Below, one piece after another: positions 47,161-59,435 of a stretch of 64,000 nt of DNA. Where the stretch lies: NCBI GenBank assembly GCA_036768485.1, contig JAVLUZ010000511.1:2432411-2496410 (forward strand), in the 5' to 3' direction. Origin of the DNA: Mermis nigrescens (lineage: Eukaryota > Nematoda > Enoplea > Mermithida > Mermithidae). The translations under genes and the position numbers were made by a program. The notes under the pieces were generated by a model that did no database searches, had not been told where the DNA came from, and saw only the letters and a list, made by a program, of their open reading frames with translations. Numbering within the stretch: the stretch's first letter is position 1; every line of letters begins with the position of its first letter.

Positions 47161-47519
47161 AAAATAATAAATACATAAAGATAAAAAATAAAAAATACAG
47201 ATAAAATTCTACGATAGTGTAGATGCTATTTTACTTTAAATAAGTAGTAATCGCAACAAAACTGCATTTTACACAGTGCGGACACCGAATTCCACTTTAC
47301 ACTCTTTCATCTCTAATCCAAAAAACTGGTCGTAATATTGCATTTAAGCACTCCGACGCAGCTTGTTATCAATACGCTCGTTCACTCATTTATTCCGACT
47401 CAATAATTTAGCTAATAGGACTACAGTATACATAAAAGTCAACATCTTATAACATATTTAAATACATCGATTTACAACTTACGCTTTACACCCAAAAAAG
47501 CGGACATAAGAACGCTTAC

Positions 47520-47627
47520 GTCAGCGCCAGAGTCGACGTCAATGTTCGCCTTTCTGGCCCATTTTTGCCAAAAATTCGGGTCATTGACGTCGATATCGGA
47601 TCGGTTGCCCGAAACCGCGAAACTAGC
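47520..47627 (-). CDS. kis: kis exon 9
   Basis: The acceptor is cccgttcag, phase 0. 36 codons, [20 protein letters not shown] then [16 protein letters not shown], end at donor GAC|GTAAGC. It is close to CHD7 [32 protein letters not shown]. It joins exon 8 at FAK|ASF exactly as in the family. Confidence 0.96.
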
Positions 47628-48323
47628 CTGAACGGGCGGAGTCGGTGTAAACAAATTTAAAAGTGTAAAGAGGCATCGAGAATTTTCAAAAAAAGTTGGG
47701 GTCGTAAAAGAAGAGTAAAAAAGTAGACATCAAGGCTTCGACGAATTATACGTACGTCTTGAAATTGAACGCCGTGTAAAGAGGAATGCAGTGTAAAGAG
47801 AAAAAGTTTAAATCACGTAGCAAAAGGAATAGGGACGAACGGCTTTGATCGAATCTGTTTACAATACGCAAAGTTTAACTTTACGAACTAAGCAATATGC
47901 CATAATTTAAACTGATAAACGTGAAGGTATTTAAAACTAGGAAAATAAAATTGAAACTATTTGGGCGCAAATTGGTCGCATTTAGCCGAAAAAATTGCAA
48001 AAAAACGTTAACACGCCATTTCCTCATACAACTCTTTTATATAATTTGAATAAGTTAAGTATGTAAAGTAAATTTTCTGCCAAACTTAGACGAGATAATC
48101 CTCAACCATATTCATCCTAAATCACCACATATAACTCCGAGGTTTAAATCTATTTTTTCTTTCGCGAAAGCGGCCCCATGAATGCTTGAAAAGTCGAAAA
48201 AACGGGTTGGCCGAAATTTGGATAAAACTTTTGCCCTCGCCCAAAAGGTAGGTTTTTTGACCAAAAATGGGGGTAAAAAATTTTTGGGCGTGTGAGGATG
48301 GCCCACCCCCGTCTAATGACAAC
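47628..48323. other. Intron 8, GTGTAAAG words and a MITE-like remnant
   Basis: GTGTAAAG/GTGTAAAC words at 47645-47800. 48230-48320 has GGGGGTAAAAAATTTTTGGG and GGCCCACCCCC like a MITE end, but no border. It directly abuts the exon 8 donor. Confidence 0.5.
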
Positions 48324-48497
48324 CTTGGCGAACGTCGATCCCTTAACACCCGGCTGAACTGTGACCGTGTGGGCGCGTTGTTGCAAAATTTGGTCGATAT
48401 CCTCCTCGCAAAACGCGTCGCCCTCGTTATTGCCGTCCATTAAAGCGCCGTAAGCTCCTTTGCGTAAAAGCTCTTCGATTTCTTTTTTGGATAATTG
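48324..48497 (-). CDS. kis: kis exon 8
   Basis: The acceptor is ttttcaag, phase 0. 58 codons begin [20 protein letters not shown] and end KGSTFAK at donor AAG|GTTGTC. It matches CHD7 [21 protein letters not shown] through FCEEDIDQIL and STFAK. This is the segment just C-terminal to the ATPase in all CHD6-9 proteins. Confidence 0.96.
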
Positions 48498-48809
48498 CTT
48501 GAAAAATAAAATTTAAAGAAAAATCAATTAAACTTACGCATTAAGGGCATAAAAATTTAATCCTTCAATCTGAACTGACCATGATTTAAAGAAGTTTACA
48601 AAGAACGGAGCAGTTTACACCAGAGAACTATACAAAAAAGGTTCACTTTACGCTATCGACGGGTTTGGAAGTGTAAACTACACTTGCTTTCATTGACTAC
48701 CGACAACCGTATTTAAAATTTGAAACAAGTAAATCTATTTCACAGTAATTGTGGACTACTTTACAATGTTTAAACCGGAAAAAGGTGTAAATCAATTGAT
48801 CGTGTTCAC

Positions 48810-49216
48810 CATACATGCACAGTATGGGAATTCTGGGGGCGTGAAAACCTAAAGTGTCTTTTTTTGGGCCCAAAAATGGCCGGTACGCGTTAAAAAACAT
48901 CGTTTTTTGGCGTTTCTGACGATACTCTATCCTTCTAGAGCATTAAATCATGAAAAAAATTTGGAAAAAGTCGAATAAATTGACCAATATATCGCTTAAA
49001 ACATGAATATATGGCGCGAAGCGCCGAAAATTTGGCGATTTTGAGCAAATAGATAGCCAAAAACCCTTAAAAAGACAATTTTTCTACCAATTTTCAGGTA
49101 AGTTTAGGAAACTTTTGAAAAATCGCCAATTCTGGGGGGGGTGAAAAATTTTTTGTGGGGGGTGAAAAATGATTCTGCGGGGGGTGAAAACCCCCTAACC
49201 CCCAAGATCATGTATG
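48810..49216 (+). mobile_element. Family A MITE, best-preserved copy
   Basis: Starts CATACATGCACAGTATGG and ends AAGATCATGTATG. Exact 8-bp duplication GTGTTCAC at 48802-48809 and 49217-49224. Order inside: GAATTCTGGGGG, TTTTTGGGCCCAAAAATGG, hairpin GGCGCGAAGCGCC, then G-runs with GTGAAAA. Confidence 0.94.
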
Positions 49217-49224
49217 GTGTTCAC

Positions 49225-50178
49225 AAGAAATACAAGGAATTGAGCAAAATATTCAATTATGTCTACGTTTTTATATAGTTTGGAATTTCTGATGATTTTT
49301 AGTACATCTTTTAATCCTTTTGACCCTAATTTTTATATTAATCTACAATGTACAGTAGTATTCCAAATAATTGATATTTGCCATCCATTGATTTTTTACT
49401 CTTTTAATTCAACTTCAATTTTTCCATTTGACAGATAATAATATTTTAAAATTTTGATTTTATTTTAATAATTTCATTTTAAATTTTATTATTTTAATTA
49501 GGTACATACGTACTAAGTACATATATATGATAAATTAGTAAAAAAGCAAAATTAACAAAAAAGCTAATCTCTGTTTAAATAATAGCACAAAAATGCATAA
49601 AGTCTACAGAACTGTGACTTGCGGCTTATTCTGCCGTTATCGAACCTAAGCAACAATTGTCCCCAATTATAATACATTGAAGAGCCAATCATCATGCTAA
49701 ACAATTAACACGAAGTTAATTCCGGATTATCTCCGAAGCAAAACCGAATTAAGCGGTATGCAAACTAACGTCCCGCTTACACTCAATTATTTAAATTTCC
49801 AATTTCCTAATGAAAATTTGGCACGGATCCAAATAGCTTAAAATTTCTTAAGTAAGCGACCATTTACCCCCGAAGGCTAAAGTACGACTGGAGAATAAGT
49901 CAAAGTCCCAGAAGGTACAAAAATGCATTAACTTCACACAGGCACGTAATAAAAAGTTCGCAAACCACTAATGATACATAGTTAATTTCCGATTATCTTC
50001 GAGTTAAACTCGGATTAGGCGTAAAAAGCATCGGATAGCGCGAAATTCGAAATCCCTAATTTTTGGCTTAAGTATCTGCGACAATTTTGGCAAAGTTCCA
50101 AGAAAATTCAAAATTCGCAAAACAGATGACCTTCGAACCCGCCTAAATGCTACAGTATGACCCGGGGTCGCGCATTAC
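49225..50178. other. Intron 7 part, nothing recognised
   Basis: AT-rich to 49600, then ordinary-looking intron with GGATTATCT(C/T)CGA words at 49720 and 49990. No exon was found. Confidence 0.45.
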
Positions 50179-50343
50179 CGGATTAGCCCTTTCTTTGGTT
50201 CCCATCGATTGAAGTACGGCCTTGTCGAGGCCCAATTTCATCGACGCTTTGTCGAACATTTCCCTTTCGTACGAATTGCGACAAATCAATCGATAAACTT
50301 TGACAAACTTTTCTTGCCCAATTCGATGACACCGGGCCTGGGC
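50179..50343 (-). CDS. kis: kis exon 7 (helicase motif VI)
   Basis: The acceptor is gattttttag, phase 0. 55 codons, [20 protein letters not shown] then [18 protein letters not shown], end ERANP at donor CCG|GTAATG. Contains the SNF2 motif VI arginines (QARCHRIGQ) that act in ATP hydrolysis. It matches CHD7 through [11 protein letters not shown]. Its acceptor lies in a tandem repeat. Confidence 0.96.
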
Positions 50344-50512
50344 CTAAAAAATCGCCAAAAAATTATCCTGGGCCTAAAAAATCTCCAACAAAATTATTCT
50401 GGACCTAAAAAATTGCCAAAAAATTATTCTGGACCAAAAAAATCGCCAAAAAATTATTCTGGGCCAATAAAATCGCCAAAAAATCATTCTGGGCCAAAAA
50501 AATCGCCAAAAT
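50337..50512 (-). repeat. ~30 bp tandem repeat containing the exon 7 acceptor
   Basis: Six units of plus-strand CTGGGCCTAAAAAATCGCC followed by AAAAAATTAT. On the minus strand each unit is a pyrimidine tract ending TTTTTTAG|GCCCAG. Units 1-3 keep the AG; units 4-6 have CCAAAAA or CCAATAA in place of CCTAAAAA and lose it. Unit 1 is the real acceptor and runs 6 bases into exon 7. Confidence 0.92.
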
Positions 50513-50789
50513 ACGTATTCACTATTTTACTTAAAACCGATCAATTGAATCAAGCGGTATACATATATGTAATTTTAATTAAAATCCACTAACTAATATA
50601 ATTAATTAGACTAAATTAAAAAATGAGCCGAACTAATCAAATGAGTATTCTGAAAAATAAACGAAAGCTATATAAATAAAAGCAGAATTGACAAAACTCA
50701 TGAAATAATTTGGGAAATAAGACATCTTTAATTAAAAAGGAAAACATATGTACTCGTAAGTAATAAATTCCCGAATTAGGACAAGAATC

Positions 50790-50850
50790 GATAAATAAAT
50801 AAATAAATAAATACATAAATAAATAAATGACTGAATAAATAAATAATACG
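50790..50850. repeat. AAAT-type microsatellite
   Basis: Repeated AATA/AAATAAAT tetranucleotides with a few interruptions. Confidence 0.8.
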
Positions 50851-50888
50851 TCAATGAATACGTCCGTAAATACATGCATTATGAGCAC

Positions 50889-52534
<1,646 letters not shown>

Positions 52535-52539
52535 ATGTA

Positions 52540-52746
52540 ACGGTTCAAAACTACAATTGTTAGTAGAATCCTCGGCCATTTTCGGGAGGCAAACGACTTC
52601 CAGTTTTAGGCCAAAAATGACGCAAAAACACCTAAAAATGGCGAAAAACGCAATATTTTGCCAAAAATCCGGCGGGGGTAAAAAACTTTTCCGACCGAAG
52701 GACGACTAGCTTTGGGTTGGGGTCCCCCATCCGCCCGTCGCACGTA
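52540..52746 (+). mobile_element. Family C copy
   Basis: Starts ATGTAACGGTTCAAAAC and ends near CCCCCATCCGCCCGTCGCAC. It lies within 15 bases of the exon 5 donor. Flanking duplication not clear. Confidence 0.6.
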
Positions 52747-52758
52747 GAATAAACTCAC

Positions 52759-52987
52759 TTTTTGTACATAAGGTAATCCTCTAAAATATCGAGACATCTG
52801 ACCATTTGGCTGAATATGAGCACCTTGTGTCCGCTAGATTTTAGGCGAGGCAGCAATTTATCGATCAAAACTACTTTGCCCGACGACTGGATCATGCCCT
52901 GATAATAGGTCATGTCCTCGTTGGGCGGCGAATCCTTTGAGGTTGCGCTATTGCATCGTATTTCTTGTAATATTTGTTCCTCGGCTC
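52759..52987 (-). CDS. kis: kis exon 5 (start of helicase lobe 2)
   Basis: The acceptor is ttatgtag. Two bases complete Gly, then 75 codons, then AA at strong donor AA|GTGAGT. The variable start ([20 protein letters not shown]) is followed by [20 protein letters not shown] and [18 protein letters not shown], the hallmark start of the SNF2 C-terminal helicase lobe. Confidence 0.97.
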
Positions 52988-53283
52988 CTACATAAGTATA
53001 CATATGTATGCTTACAACATTTTCATATATTAATTTCTTAGTTTTTCGTGCTAAAACTCGATTCGATTCCCAATTTTTTCCATTAATTTTTAATTTTCAA
53101 ATTTATTTTTCAAAAATCACATCAATCGTCGAAAGCTAAAGCAACAACAATACACAACAATATGAATCTGGGCAGCACGGGAATTCGGGGGATACGTAGC
53201 GAAAAATTTTTATATAGTACCTTTTGTAAGCTTAAAAACTGTGGACAAGCGTCAAACAACATTATTCTTTCACCGTTTCCGAC

Positions 53284-53734
53284 CACGCTTTTTTGTATTC
53301 GGCAAAGATTTTTCCCGATGTACAAAGACTTTTCAGAACCATCTTTGTATATGTACAAAGATTTTTGGGCAGACAAAAATTGCAAAAAAGGTCTAAAATT
53401 CGAAAGAAATTTCCGGCGCTTCGCGCCGAAATGAGTAATTGTGTGTTCTATTTATCTTTAAAATAGCAGAAATTGCATTTGAAACAGAAAAATGTCACAC
53501 TTTTTCGACGCTTCGCGCCGTTTCAAGACAATTCTTAGTGATTTTTGCCCTTAAAGACTCGAGAAATTAGCTAAAATACACCACCAAAAGTCGAACAAGT
53601 CTGTTCTAGCCACACTAAAATCGCAACTGTACCATATTATAGCAACCAAAAATTTGTGTGAACAAAATGTACAAAGACTTTTTGGGGACCATCTTTGTAC
53701 ATGTACAAACGGACCTTGTACGAAAAAAACACCG
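53284..53734 (+). mobile_element. Family B MITE inside a family A remnant
   Basis: Starts CACGCTTTTTTGTATTCGG and ends ACGAAAAAAACACCG. 8-bp duplication TTTCCGAC (53276-53283) and TTTACGAC (53735-53742). The flanks at 53165-53275 and 53743-53790 read as family A sequence (TTTCTGACGATGCTCT region) interrupted here. Confidence 0.88.
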
Positions 53735-53742
53735 TTTACGAC

Positions 53743-54359
53743 TAAGCTCTTTCTTTCTGGAACAGTGAAACGTAAAACTTATTCAAGAAATAAGAGTTAA
53801 TTGGACAAGATATTATGGTCAAAAGCGAAACGCCTAAGATTCGGTATTTTCAGCCAAAAATTCGCTAAAAATGTGGAGCAACACATTTTCTTTGAATTTG
53901 TTCAAAATCGAAAAGTATTACTACGCCAGTTGAGCTCTGGATGAACTGACATTGCTATACAGCCTTTCTTTGGCCGAGAAAAAACGTAGCTAAAATAGCT
54001 CTCTGCTGTGCTCAGAAAATGAGCTATATAGCCTTCTTGACTCAGTACCCCTTTTCGGACTCAGAAACTATACCGTTTGGGATCAGAAATGCAATACAGT
54101 TGTTTTTATCTGAGTTTTAAAAGGATATATATGTAGCTATTTTCTCGACTGCTAAAAAGGGCTTCATAGCTATTTTTATTCCAAAAAGGCTACATAGCTG
54201 TGTTTGTAAGTCAAAAAAGACTATCCAGTCTCAGAGCTCAAAAAGGCTACATCAGCTCATTTTCTGAGCCAAAAAAGCTGCATAACTGTTCTTACGAAGC
54301 ACTTGGCTATCTACCAATTTTTGGTTAGTCTACCCGCCCCCTCCGCATCTACATATGCA
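53743..54359. other. Intron 4 part, GGCTACATAGCT repeats
   Basis: 53960-54300 carries repeated AAAAAGGCTACATAGCT words and inverted CTCAGAAAATGAGCT / AGCTCATTTTCTGAG, so it may be a foldback repeat. No clear ends. Confidence 0.5.
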
Positions 54360-54367
54360 CTAGCTGC

Positions 54368-54734
54368 CATACATGATCTCAGTGGGACTTGGTGAGGGAC
54401 TTCCACCCCCATACCCCAGGAAAGTTTTCAGCCCTTCTCATTAAAATTTTTCACCCTCCCCCAAGAATTCGCTTTTTCAAAACTTTCCAAGACTTTTCCA
54501 ATCAACTCGTAGGAAAAGTGTTGTCTCAAGCATTTCTAGCTACATATCTATATGCTCGAAAGCGTCGAATTTTCGGCGCTACTTATTTTCAGACCATGCT
54601 TGAATTTTTTGATTTTATGTTCTAAAAAGCCTCGTCAGAAACGCTAAAAAACGATGTTTTTGACTTGTAACCAGCACTTTTGAGGCCAGAAAAGCACTTT
54701 AACTCCCCTAGAATTCCCCAGCTGCGCATGCCTC
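54368..54734 (-). mobile_element. Family A MITE, eroded
   Basis: Starts CATACATGATCTCAG and ends near CAGCTGCGCATGCCTC. Flanks CTAGCTGC and GTCGCTGC match at 6 of 8. The hairpin is reduced to CGGCGCTAC. Confidence 0.7.
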
Positions 54735-55092
54735 GTCGCTGCACTATATGTGTTGTATAATGAGGCAGGAGAGGGTCATCGCTTCAAATCACATATGGGC
54801 ACAGGGGGTGAGAGGGAGGTTATTACCCCTACCTAATGATTTTGAAAATCAGGTATTGTCAGGAAATTTTGAGAAAACGAAAGGTGCTGCAAGACAACTT
54901 TTGAGCTTACTGCGAAAAAAGCTCAAGAATTCCACCTGATAAACGGCAAAAATATTAGAACTTTCCAGCGCTTCGCGCCGTACTGATAAACGTTTGTATT
55001 TTTCACGTAACGTGCTACTATACTACATTATAGTACCCTAATTTGTGCAAGTGCAGAAAGTACGTTGATTTATGGAGACCGTATTTGTACTA

Positions 55093-56145
55093 CAGTTTGT
55101 TCCATTCCAAAGCGGAATGGGACATTTTGGCGGACGTTTTGGCGCCGCCATTTTGGCGCCAGACTCTTTCTATTATTAATTATTAACATTGCTTTTATGA
55201 TAAAAGTATAATACAAATTCTGAAAGCTCATTCAATTACGATAATTAAATGCATCTAAAAATACACTGGATTTTATACAGTTTTTCAGTCGTACACAAAT
55301 GGATTACTTATCGAATCGGAAAGAACGATATGCTATTTTGTAGCTTGTAGAACTCTGCGTCTCTCGACAATATATAATTTATTTCAGATATTGCTTCAAA
55401 ATTGATTTAATTAGAATAATTTATAAGTTGCTGGCGCCAAAACAGCGGCGTCAAAACGTCGTAGACCCATTCCAAACGACCCATTTTTGCAAAGTCTTAT
55501 TACTGTATTAAATTTCCACTGCATAGATGGCTTCTTCAATTACAGAGCTCGCAATGAAACATGACGCAATATAATCGTCAGATTTATATTAGATGATGCG
55601 TCGTGAGCGCCGCGTTTCGTCTATAATGCGCTATCATCTCTTTTATTATTATAGGATATTTATCTGTATCATGCCGTTAATCTGGTGCGGACGGCACAAA
55701 TAGCGCCAATAACGACAGGAAGCGCGCACGTGAATGACGTTCTATATTCAGGCACGTGCGCGCTTCCGGCATTCACGTGCGCGCTTCCTTCTTGTTGGCG
55801 CTATTAATAGCTAAATTGCGCCGTCCGCATCGCCAGATTAACGGCATGATACAGATAAATATCCTATAATAATAAAAAAGAGATGATAGCGCATTATAGA
55901 CGAAACGCGGCGCTCTCGACGCATCATCTAATATAAATCTGACGATTATAGTGCGTCATGTTTCATGGCGAGCACTGTATGTTCTTATTGCGGCTGGTTT
56001 TCCAAACCCTTTTTATTGATATTTAATGTGCTTCGCTTAACAAGTGATTCGTTTAACAAACTGCTGCAACAACCTAACCCGCGAAATAATCTGATACAGT
56101 AATAGGCCGTAAACCTGAATGGGCCGCTTAGAATGGAACAGACTA
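55093..56145. mobile_element. TA-type element (CAGTTTGTTCCATTC)
   Basis: The left end CAGTTTGTTCCATTC and right end, inverted, TAGTCTGTTCCATTC are similar, with TA at 55091-55092 and 56146-56147. Near the left end GGCGGACGTTTTGGCGCC is followed by CATTTTGGCGCC. It carries the palindromic MITE copy 3. Confidence 0.75.
55543..55977. mobile_element. Palindromic TA-type MITE, copy 3
   Basis: The ends are CAGAGCTCGCAATGAAAC and, inverted, CAGTGCTCGCCATGAAAC, with TA at 55541-55542 and 55978-55979. The arms match copies 1 and 2 (GGAAGCGCGCACGTGAATG, GATGATAGCGCATTATAGAC). Confidence 0.88.
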
Positions 56146-56194
56146 TAGTACGAACAGACCCTTTACAAAAGAATTATCAATTTACTATCGACCA

Positions 56195-56640
56195 TTTATG
56201 GATTCCACCGCGCCCCCTCTAACTTGCCCATGTATATATGTCTTTATTACTCATAAACACGAATCCAGTAGGAGGACGGAGCATCCCCCATCCAGAGTAG
56301 ATCGTCCCCCCATCCCCCAAACTCAGAAAATTTTGACCCCCATCAATTTTTTGTTGTCCAAGTTCAGATGTTTTTTTGTCATTAAAATTTTAGGCCATCT
56401 ACCCCCCCCCTTATCCCTCCAAGAACAACTATGTACAGATGAAGACGGAAATAACCATATAGCGCGAAGCGCCGTGAAAGCTATATTTCGAATTCGCTAA
56501 AAACGCTCAAAACGACGCTTTTCAACTGATTTCGCCAGAAAATCTAAAATGCTAAAGGTTTAAATTTTTAAAAAGATTTTAGGGGCGAGACAGAACCCCC
56601 AAAATCGCTTACGATTTTATCATAAATAATCTTATCAAAG
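56195..56640. mobile_element. Eroded family C and A-like sequence
   Basis: GGAGCATCCCCCATCC and GTCCCCCCATCCCCC resemble reverse family C (about 56255-56450). GCGCGAAGCGCCG at 56461 is a family-type hairpin. No borders could be fixed. Confidence 0.45.
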
Positions 56641-57010
56641 GATTAAAGCGGCTTTCACCCACCTCCCAACCCCTAGAAATTTTTTTGCCCCCACCCCAAC
56701 ACAGATTTCGCGATTTTCCCGAAAATTCGCAGAAAAGGCGCTGTTTAAAGCGCTTTTAACTATCATTTTGTTCAAGAGGGTCAAATTGCAAGCGCTTTGC
56801 GCCATATAACAATTTTTCGGCTATATTTTGCACAATTTACTCGTATGTTTCTTGTATTTTTCTGAAAATTTTATCATGTTTTCATGTTCCAAAAAGATAA
56901 GGCATCGTCAGAAACACTGGGGAATACTGTTTTTAAACCGTATGCATCGTTTTTTAGCCCAAAAAGGCAGTATAAAATATCACACCCTCCCCGCCTACAT
57001 AGATTCGCAT
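56640..57010 (-). mobile_element. Family A copy, eroded
   Basis: CACCCACCTCCCAACCCC, CAAGCGCTTTGCGCC (hairpin) and CATCGTCAGAAACACT follow the family A order. The right end ACATAGATTCGCATAGG is diverged. No duplication was found. Confidence 0.6.
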
Positions 57011-57321
57011 AGGGAGAGGTGAGAGAGGTAATGATCATGCGTGAGTATTATTATACAAGATCTTTGGAGACGGGGTTGGAAAGGTTAAAGCCCCAAAAAA
57101 TTTTTCACTCCCTCCAGAATTCGATATTTTCCAAAAACTTTAAAAAACTTCGTTGAAAATATGTTGTTTTGAGCGGTTTCTAGTTATTTTATCTTTTGCA
57201 CAAAAGTGTCGAATTTTCGGCGCTTCACGCCATATACTCATCTTGGACTACATTTTCTTTTAGTTTATTTGAATTTTTTGATTATTTTTTCGGAATTTTT
57301 TACATTTTTATGTCTTATAAG

Positions 57322-58142
57322 TAGAGCTGTGCCGGGGCCGCCTTTTTTGCCGGGGCCGGGGCCGGGGCCGGGGCCTGGCCGGGGCCAATAATAGCGTGCT
57401 TTACCATACTCATAGTACGACCCTGCCCTACCCCTTATATGTACCTATGCATATATTCTTGCTTGTAGATATGCACGTCAAGCGTTTAATATTTGCTCGG
57501 ATTACAAGATATAACAGAACATGGGCATCGGGGGATCCAGACCCCAGAATTCTCATTCTCCCCCAAAAAAATCCGCTAGACCCCCCAGAAATTGATTTTC
57601 AGAATTTTTGTTTTTCTGCGGTTTTTTGATGCTAATGGATAGCTCATTGAGAGACGCGAGAAAACGGTGTTTTTTCGCTCTACCATATATTATCAGGCAC
57701 TTTTTGACTTTGAAAAATGTTGGACCCCTAGAATTTTTGAGCTGCCCATGTATGGATTTAACTCCTCTGACTTGGATGCGTTTTTCAATGTGCTTTACTT
57801 TGCACTTTTTTTAGGCTTATTATTCTATTTGTTTTGATAGACGTAGCTGTCTGCTACCAAGCAAGCTGGAAATGCTCGTCTATATGAATTGCAATTTAAA
57901 ATATGTCAATTTTGATTATTAACTAGAAATTTGCACCAATCTGACATAGTGAAATAAAAATTTGAATTAGAAAGATCTGTGGTTTGCTTGAAATTGAGTT
58001 TGAAGGTAAATCTGCCCAAAACATTATCAATTTTCTACATTATAATCAACTCTAACATTGGCCCCGGCCCCGGCGCCGGGGCCAGCCGGGGCCGGGGCCG
58101 GGGCCGGGGCCGGGGCCGGGGCCTGGCCCCAGCACAGCTCTA
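57322..58142. mobile_element. hAT MITE with CCGGGG repeats
   Basis: The ends are TAGAGCTGTGCCGGGGCC and inverse CAGCACAGCTCTA, each followed inward by CCGGGG tandem repeats (57326-57388 and 58060-58130). Exact 8-bp duplication CTTATAAG at 57314-57321 and 58143-58150. TAGAG ends with an 8-bp duplication are typical of hAT. It carries a family D MITE. Confidence 0.93.
57516..57754 (+). mobile_element. Family D MITE inside the hAT element
   Basis: Starts AGAACATGGGCATCGG and ends GCTGCCCATGTATG. 8-bp duplication GATATAAC (57508-57515) and GATTTAAC (57755-57762). Confidence 0.85.
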
Positions 58143-58242
58143 CTTATAAGATAGAGCATGATAAGATACTCCTAAAAATGATGTTTTTGTCGCTTATTCA
58201 CCGTTTTTTAGACCGAAAGACACTTTAAAATTTCATCTTCAC

Positions 58243-58643
58243 CGTACATGCACAGCCTGGGAATTCTAGGGGGCGGGGGAAGTTAAAATTATAAAATGCC
58301 TTTTTGGGGTCCAAAAATGGTAGTACTTGACAAAAACATCGTTTTTCAGCGTTTCTGGACGATGCCTTATCTTTCTAGAGCATGAAAACAATAAATATTA
58401 AAAAAGTCGGAACAAATTGGATTAAATATAATCAAAACATGAGTATAGTGGCGCGAAGCGCCGAAAATTCGACACTTTTGAGCAAATAGATAGCTAAAAA
58501 CGCTTTAAAAAGCATCTTTTCTACAAATTTTCAAAAATGTCTTGGTAATTTTCGAAATAATCGCCAATTCTGGGAAGGGTGAAAAAATTTCCGGAGGGTG
58601 GAGAACAGTTTTCTGCGGCCTCAGACCTCTAAGGTCATGTATG
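58243..58643 (+). mobile_element. Family A MITE beside the exon 4 donor
   Basis: Starts CGTACATGCACAGCCTGGG and ends AAGGTCATGTATG. Hairpin GGCGCGAAGCGCCG at 58452. Flanks ATCTTCAC and ATCCCCAA match at 5 of 8. It lies 40 bases from the exon 4 donor. Confidence 0.78.
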
Positions 58644-58683
58644 ATCCCCAAGCAGCACTTCCTTGCCGTGCATGCTTGTTTAC

Positions 58684-58831
58684 CATTGATAAGAAAGGGG
58701 TGGTTGCAGCACTTCCTCAGCTCCATCATCGTATTCATCAGCGAAGGCACCGAACTGCCGCGCGAAAGATAGGCGAAATTTCGTTCCAAAATGGCCCGGT
58801 AATACTTCTTTTGTATATTCGTCAATTCGAC
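58684..58831 (-). CDS. kis: kis exon 4
   Basis: The acceptor is tgtcacag, phase 0. 49 codons from [20 protein letters not shown] through [17 protein letters not shown], then G at donor G|GTAAAC. It is near-identical to CHD7 over the whole exon. This segment links the two helicase lobes. Confidence 0.98.
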
Positions 58832-58849
58832 CTGTGACACATTGCGCGC

Positions 58850-58930
58850 ATTTATGTATATATATATATATATATATGTACTATATATATATATATATAC
58901 GTATATGTATCATAGAGATATACATATATA
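58850..58930. repeat. TA-rich microsatellite in intron 3
   Basis: Broken runs of TATATATA (58855-58900) just upstream of the exon 4 acceptor. The rest of intron 3 to 59153 is AT-rich with nothing recognised. Confidence 0.8.
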
Positions 58931-59153
58931 TTTATAAACTTTTTGGACAAAATTTGGAAACTTTACCCGACAACATATTTTAGATCGAAAGATACATGCA
59001 AAAAAATAAAAAATAGATAAAATATATATAAAATAGAAAATAATAAAATTTCAATTAAAGATTATGTTATAAATATTTAAATTACGTACATAGTACATTT
59101 AAATTATAAATCGAATAATATTTAAGTTTTTAATGTTTAAATTATATATGTAC

Positions 59154-59252
59154 TTCAATAATGGTCTCTTCTTTCGGTTTCAACGACTTTTCCACGTCCT
59201 CCTTCAATCGTCTGAGCATCATTGGTTTTAAAATTTCCTGCAGTTGCTGAAC
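59154..59252 (-). CDS. kis: kis exon 3
   Basis: The acceptor is ctgttcag, phase 0. 33 codons, [20 protein letters not shown] then [13 protein letters not shown], end at donor GAA|GTACAT. It matches CHD7 [22 protein letters not shown] exactly in pattern. Part of the conserved SNF2 core. Confidence 0.98.
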
Positions 59253-59435
59253 CTGAACAGTGGAAAGATGTTTAATCAAAAAACTAGGCTTACTAAACTA
59301 ATTATTAAAATTAATCATTACAAAATTAATTGCATAATTGCAAACGAAAAAGTAGCGAAATGAAATAACGCTACCGTCTAAATACATAAATAGACAAATA
59401 ACAAAATAACAGCATACATACATACATAATATGCA

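Larger units (their letters stand above)
54950..56175 (+). mobile_element. Family B fragment split by a TA-type element
   Basis: GCGCTTCGCGCC, GCTACTATACTACATTATAG and GTATTTGTAC (to 55090) continue as GTACGAACAGACC after 56147. The break falls at TA, in the middle of the family B palindrome TTTGTACATGTACAAA. Confidence 0.7.
57050..58242 (-). mobile_element. Family A copy interrupted by the CCGGGG hAT element
   Basis: The left part (57050-57321: TATACAAGATCTTTGG, CGGCGCTTCACGCC) continues after 58150 as ATAGAGCATGATAAG. The family A text resumes exactly after one copy of CTTATAAG. Its right end runs into the next family A copy at 58243. Confidence 0.75.

Noticed and set aside
50209..50592. 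127-codon plus-strand frame with repeated [10 protein letters not shown]
   Set aside because: Shadow of exon 7 and of the 30-bp tandem repeat on the other strand.
57326..58135. CCGGGG repeats as a CpG-island promoter
   Set aside because: They are the inverted subterminal repeats of a transposon with a clear 8-bp duplication, inside an intron.
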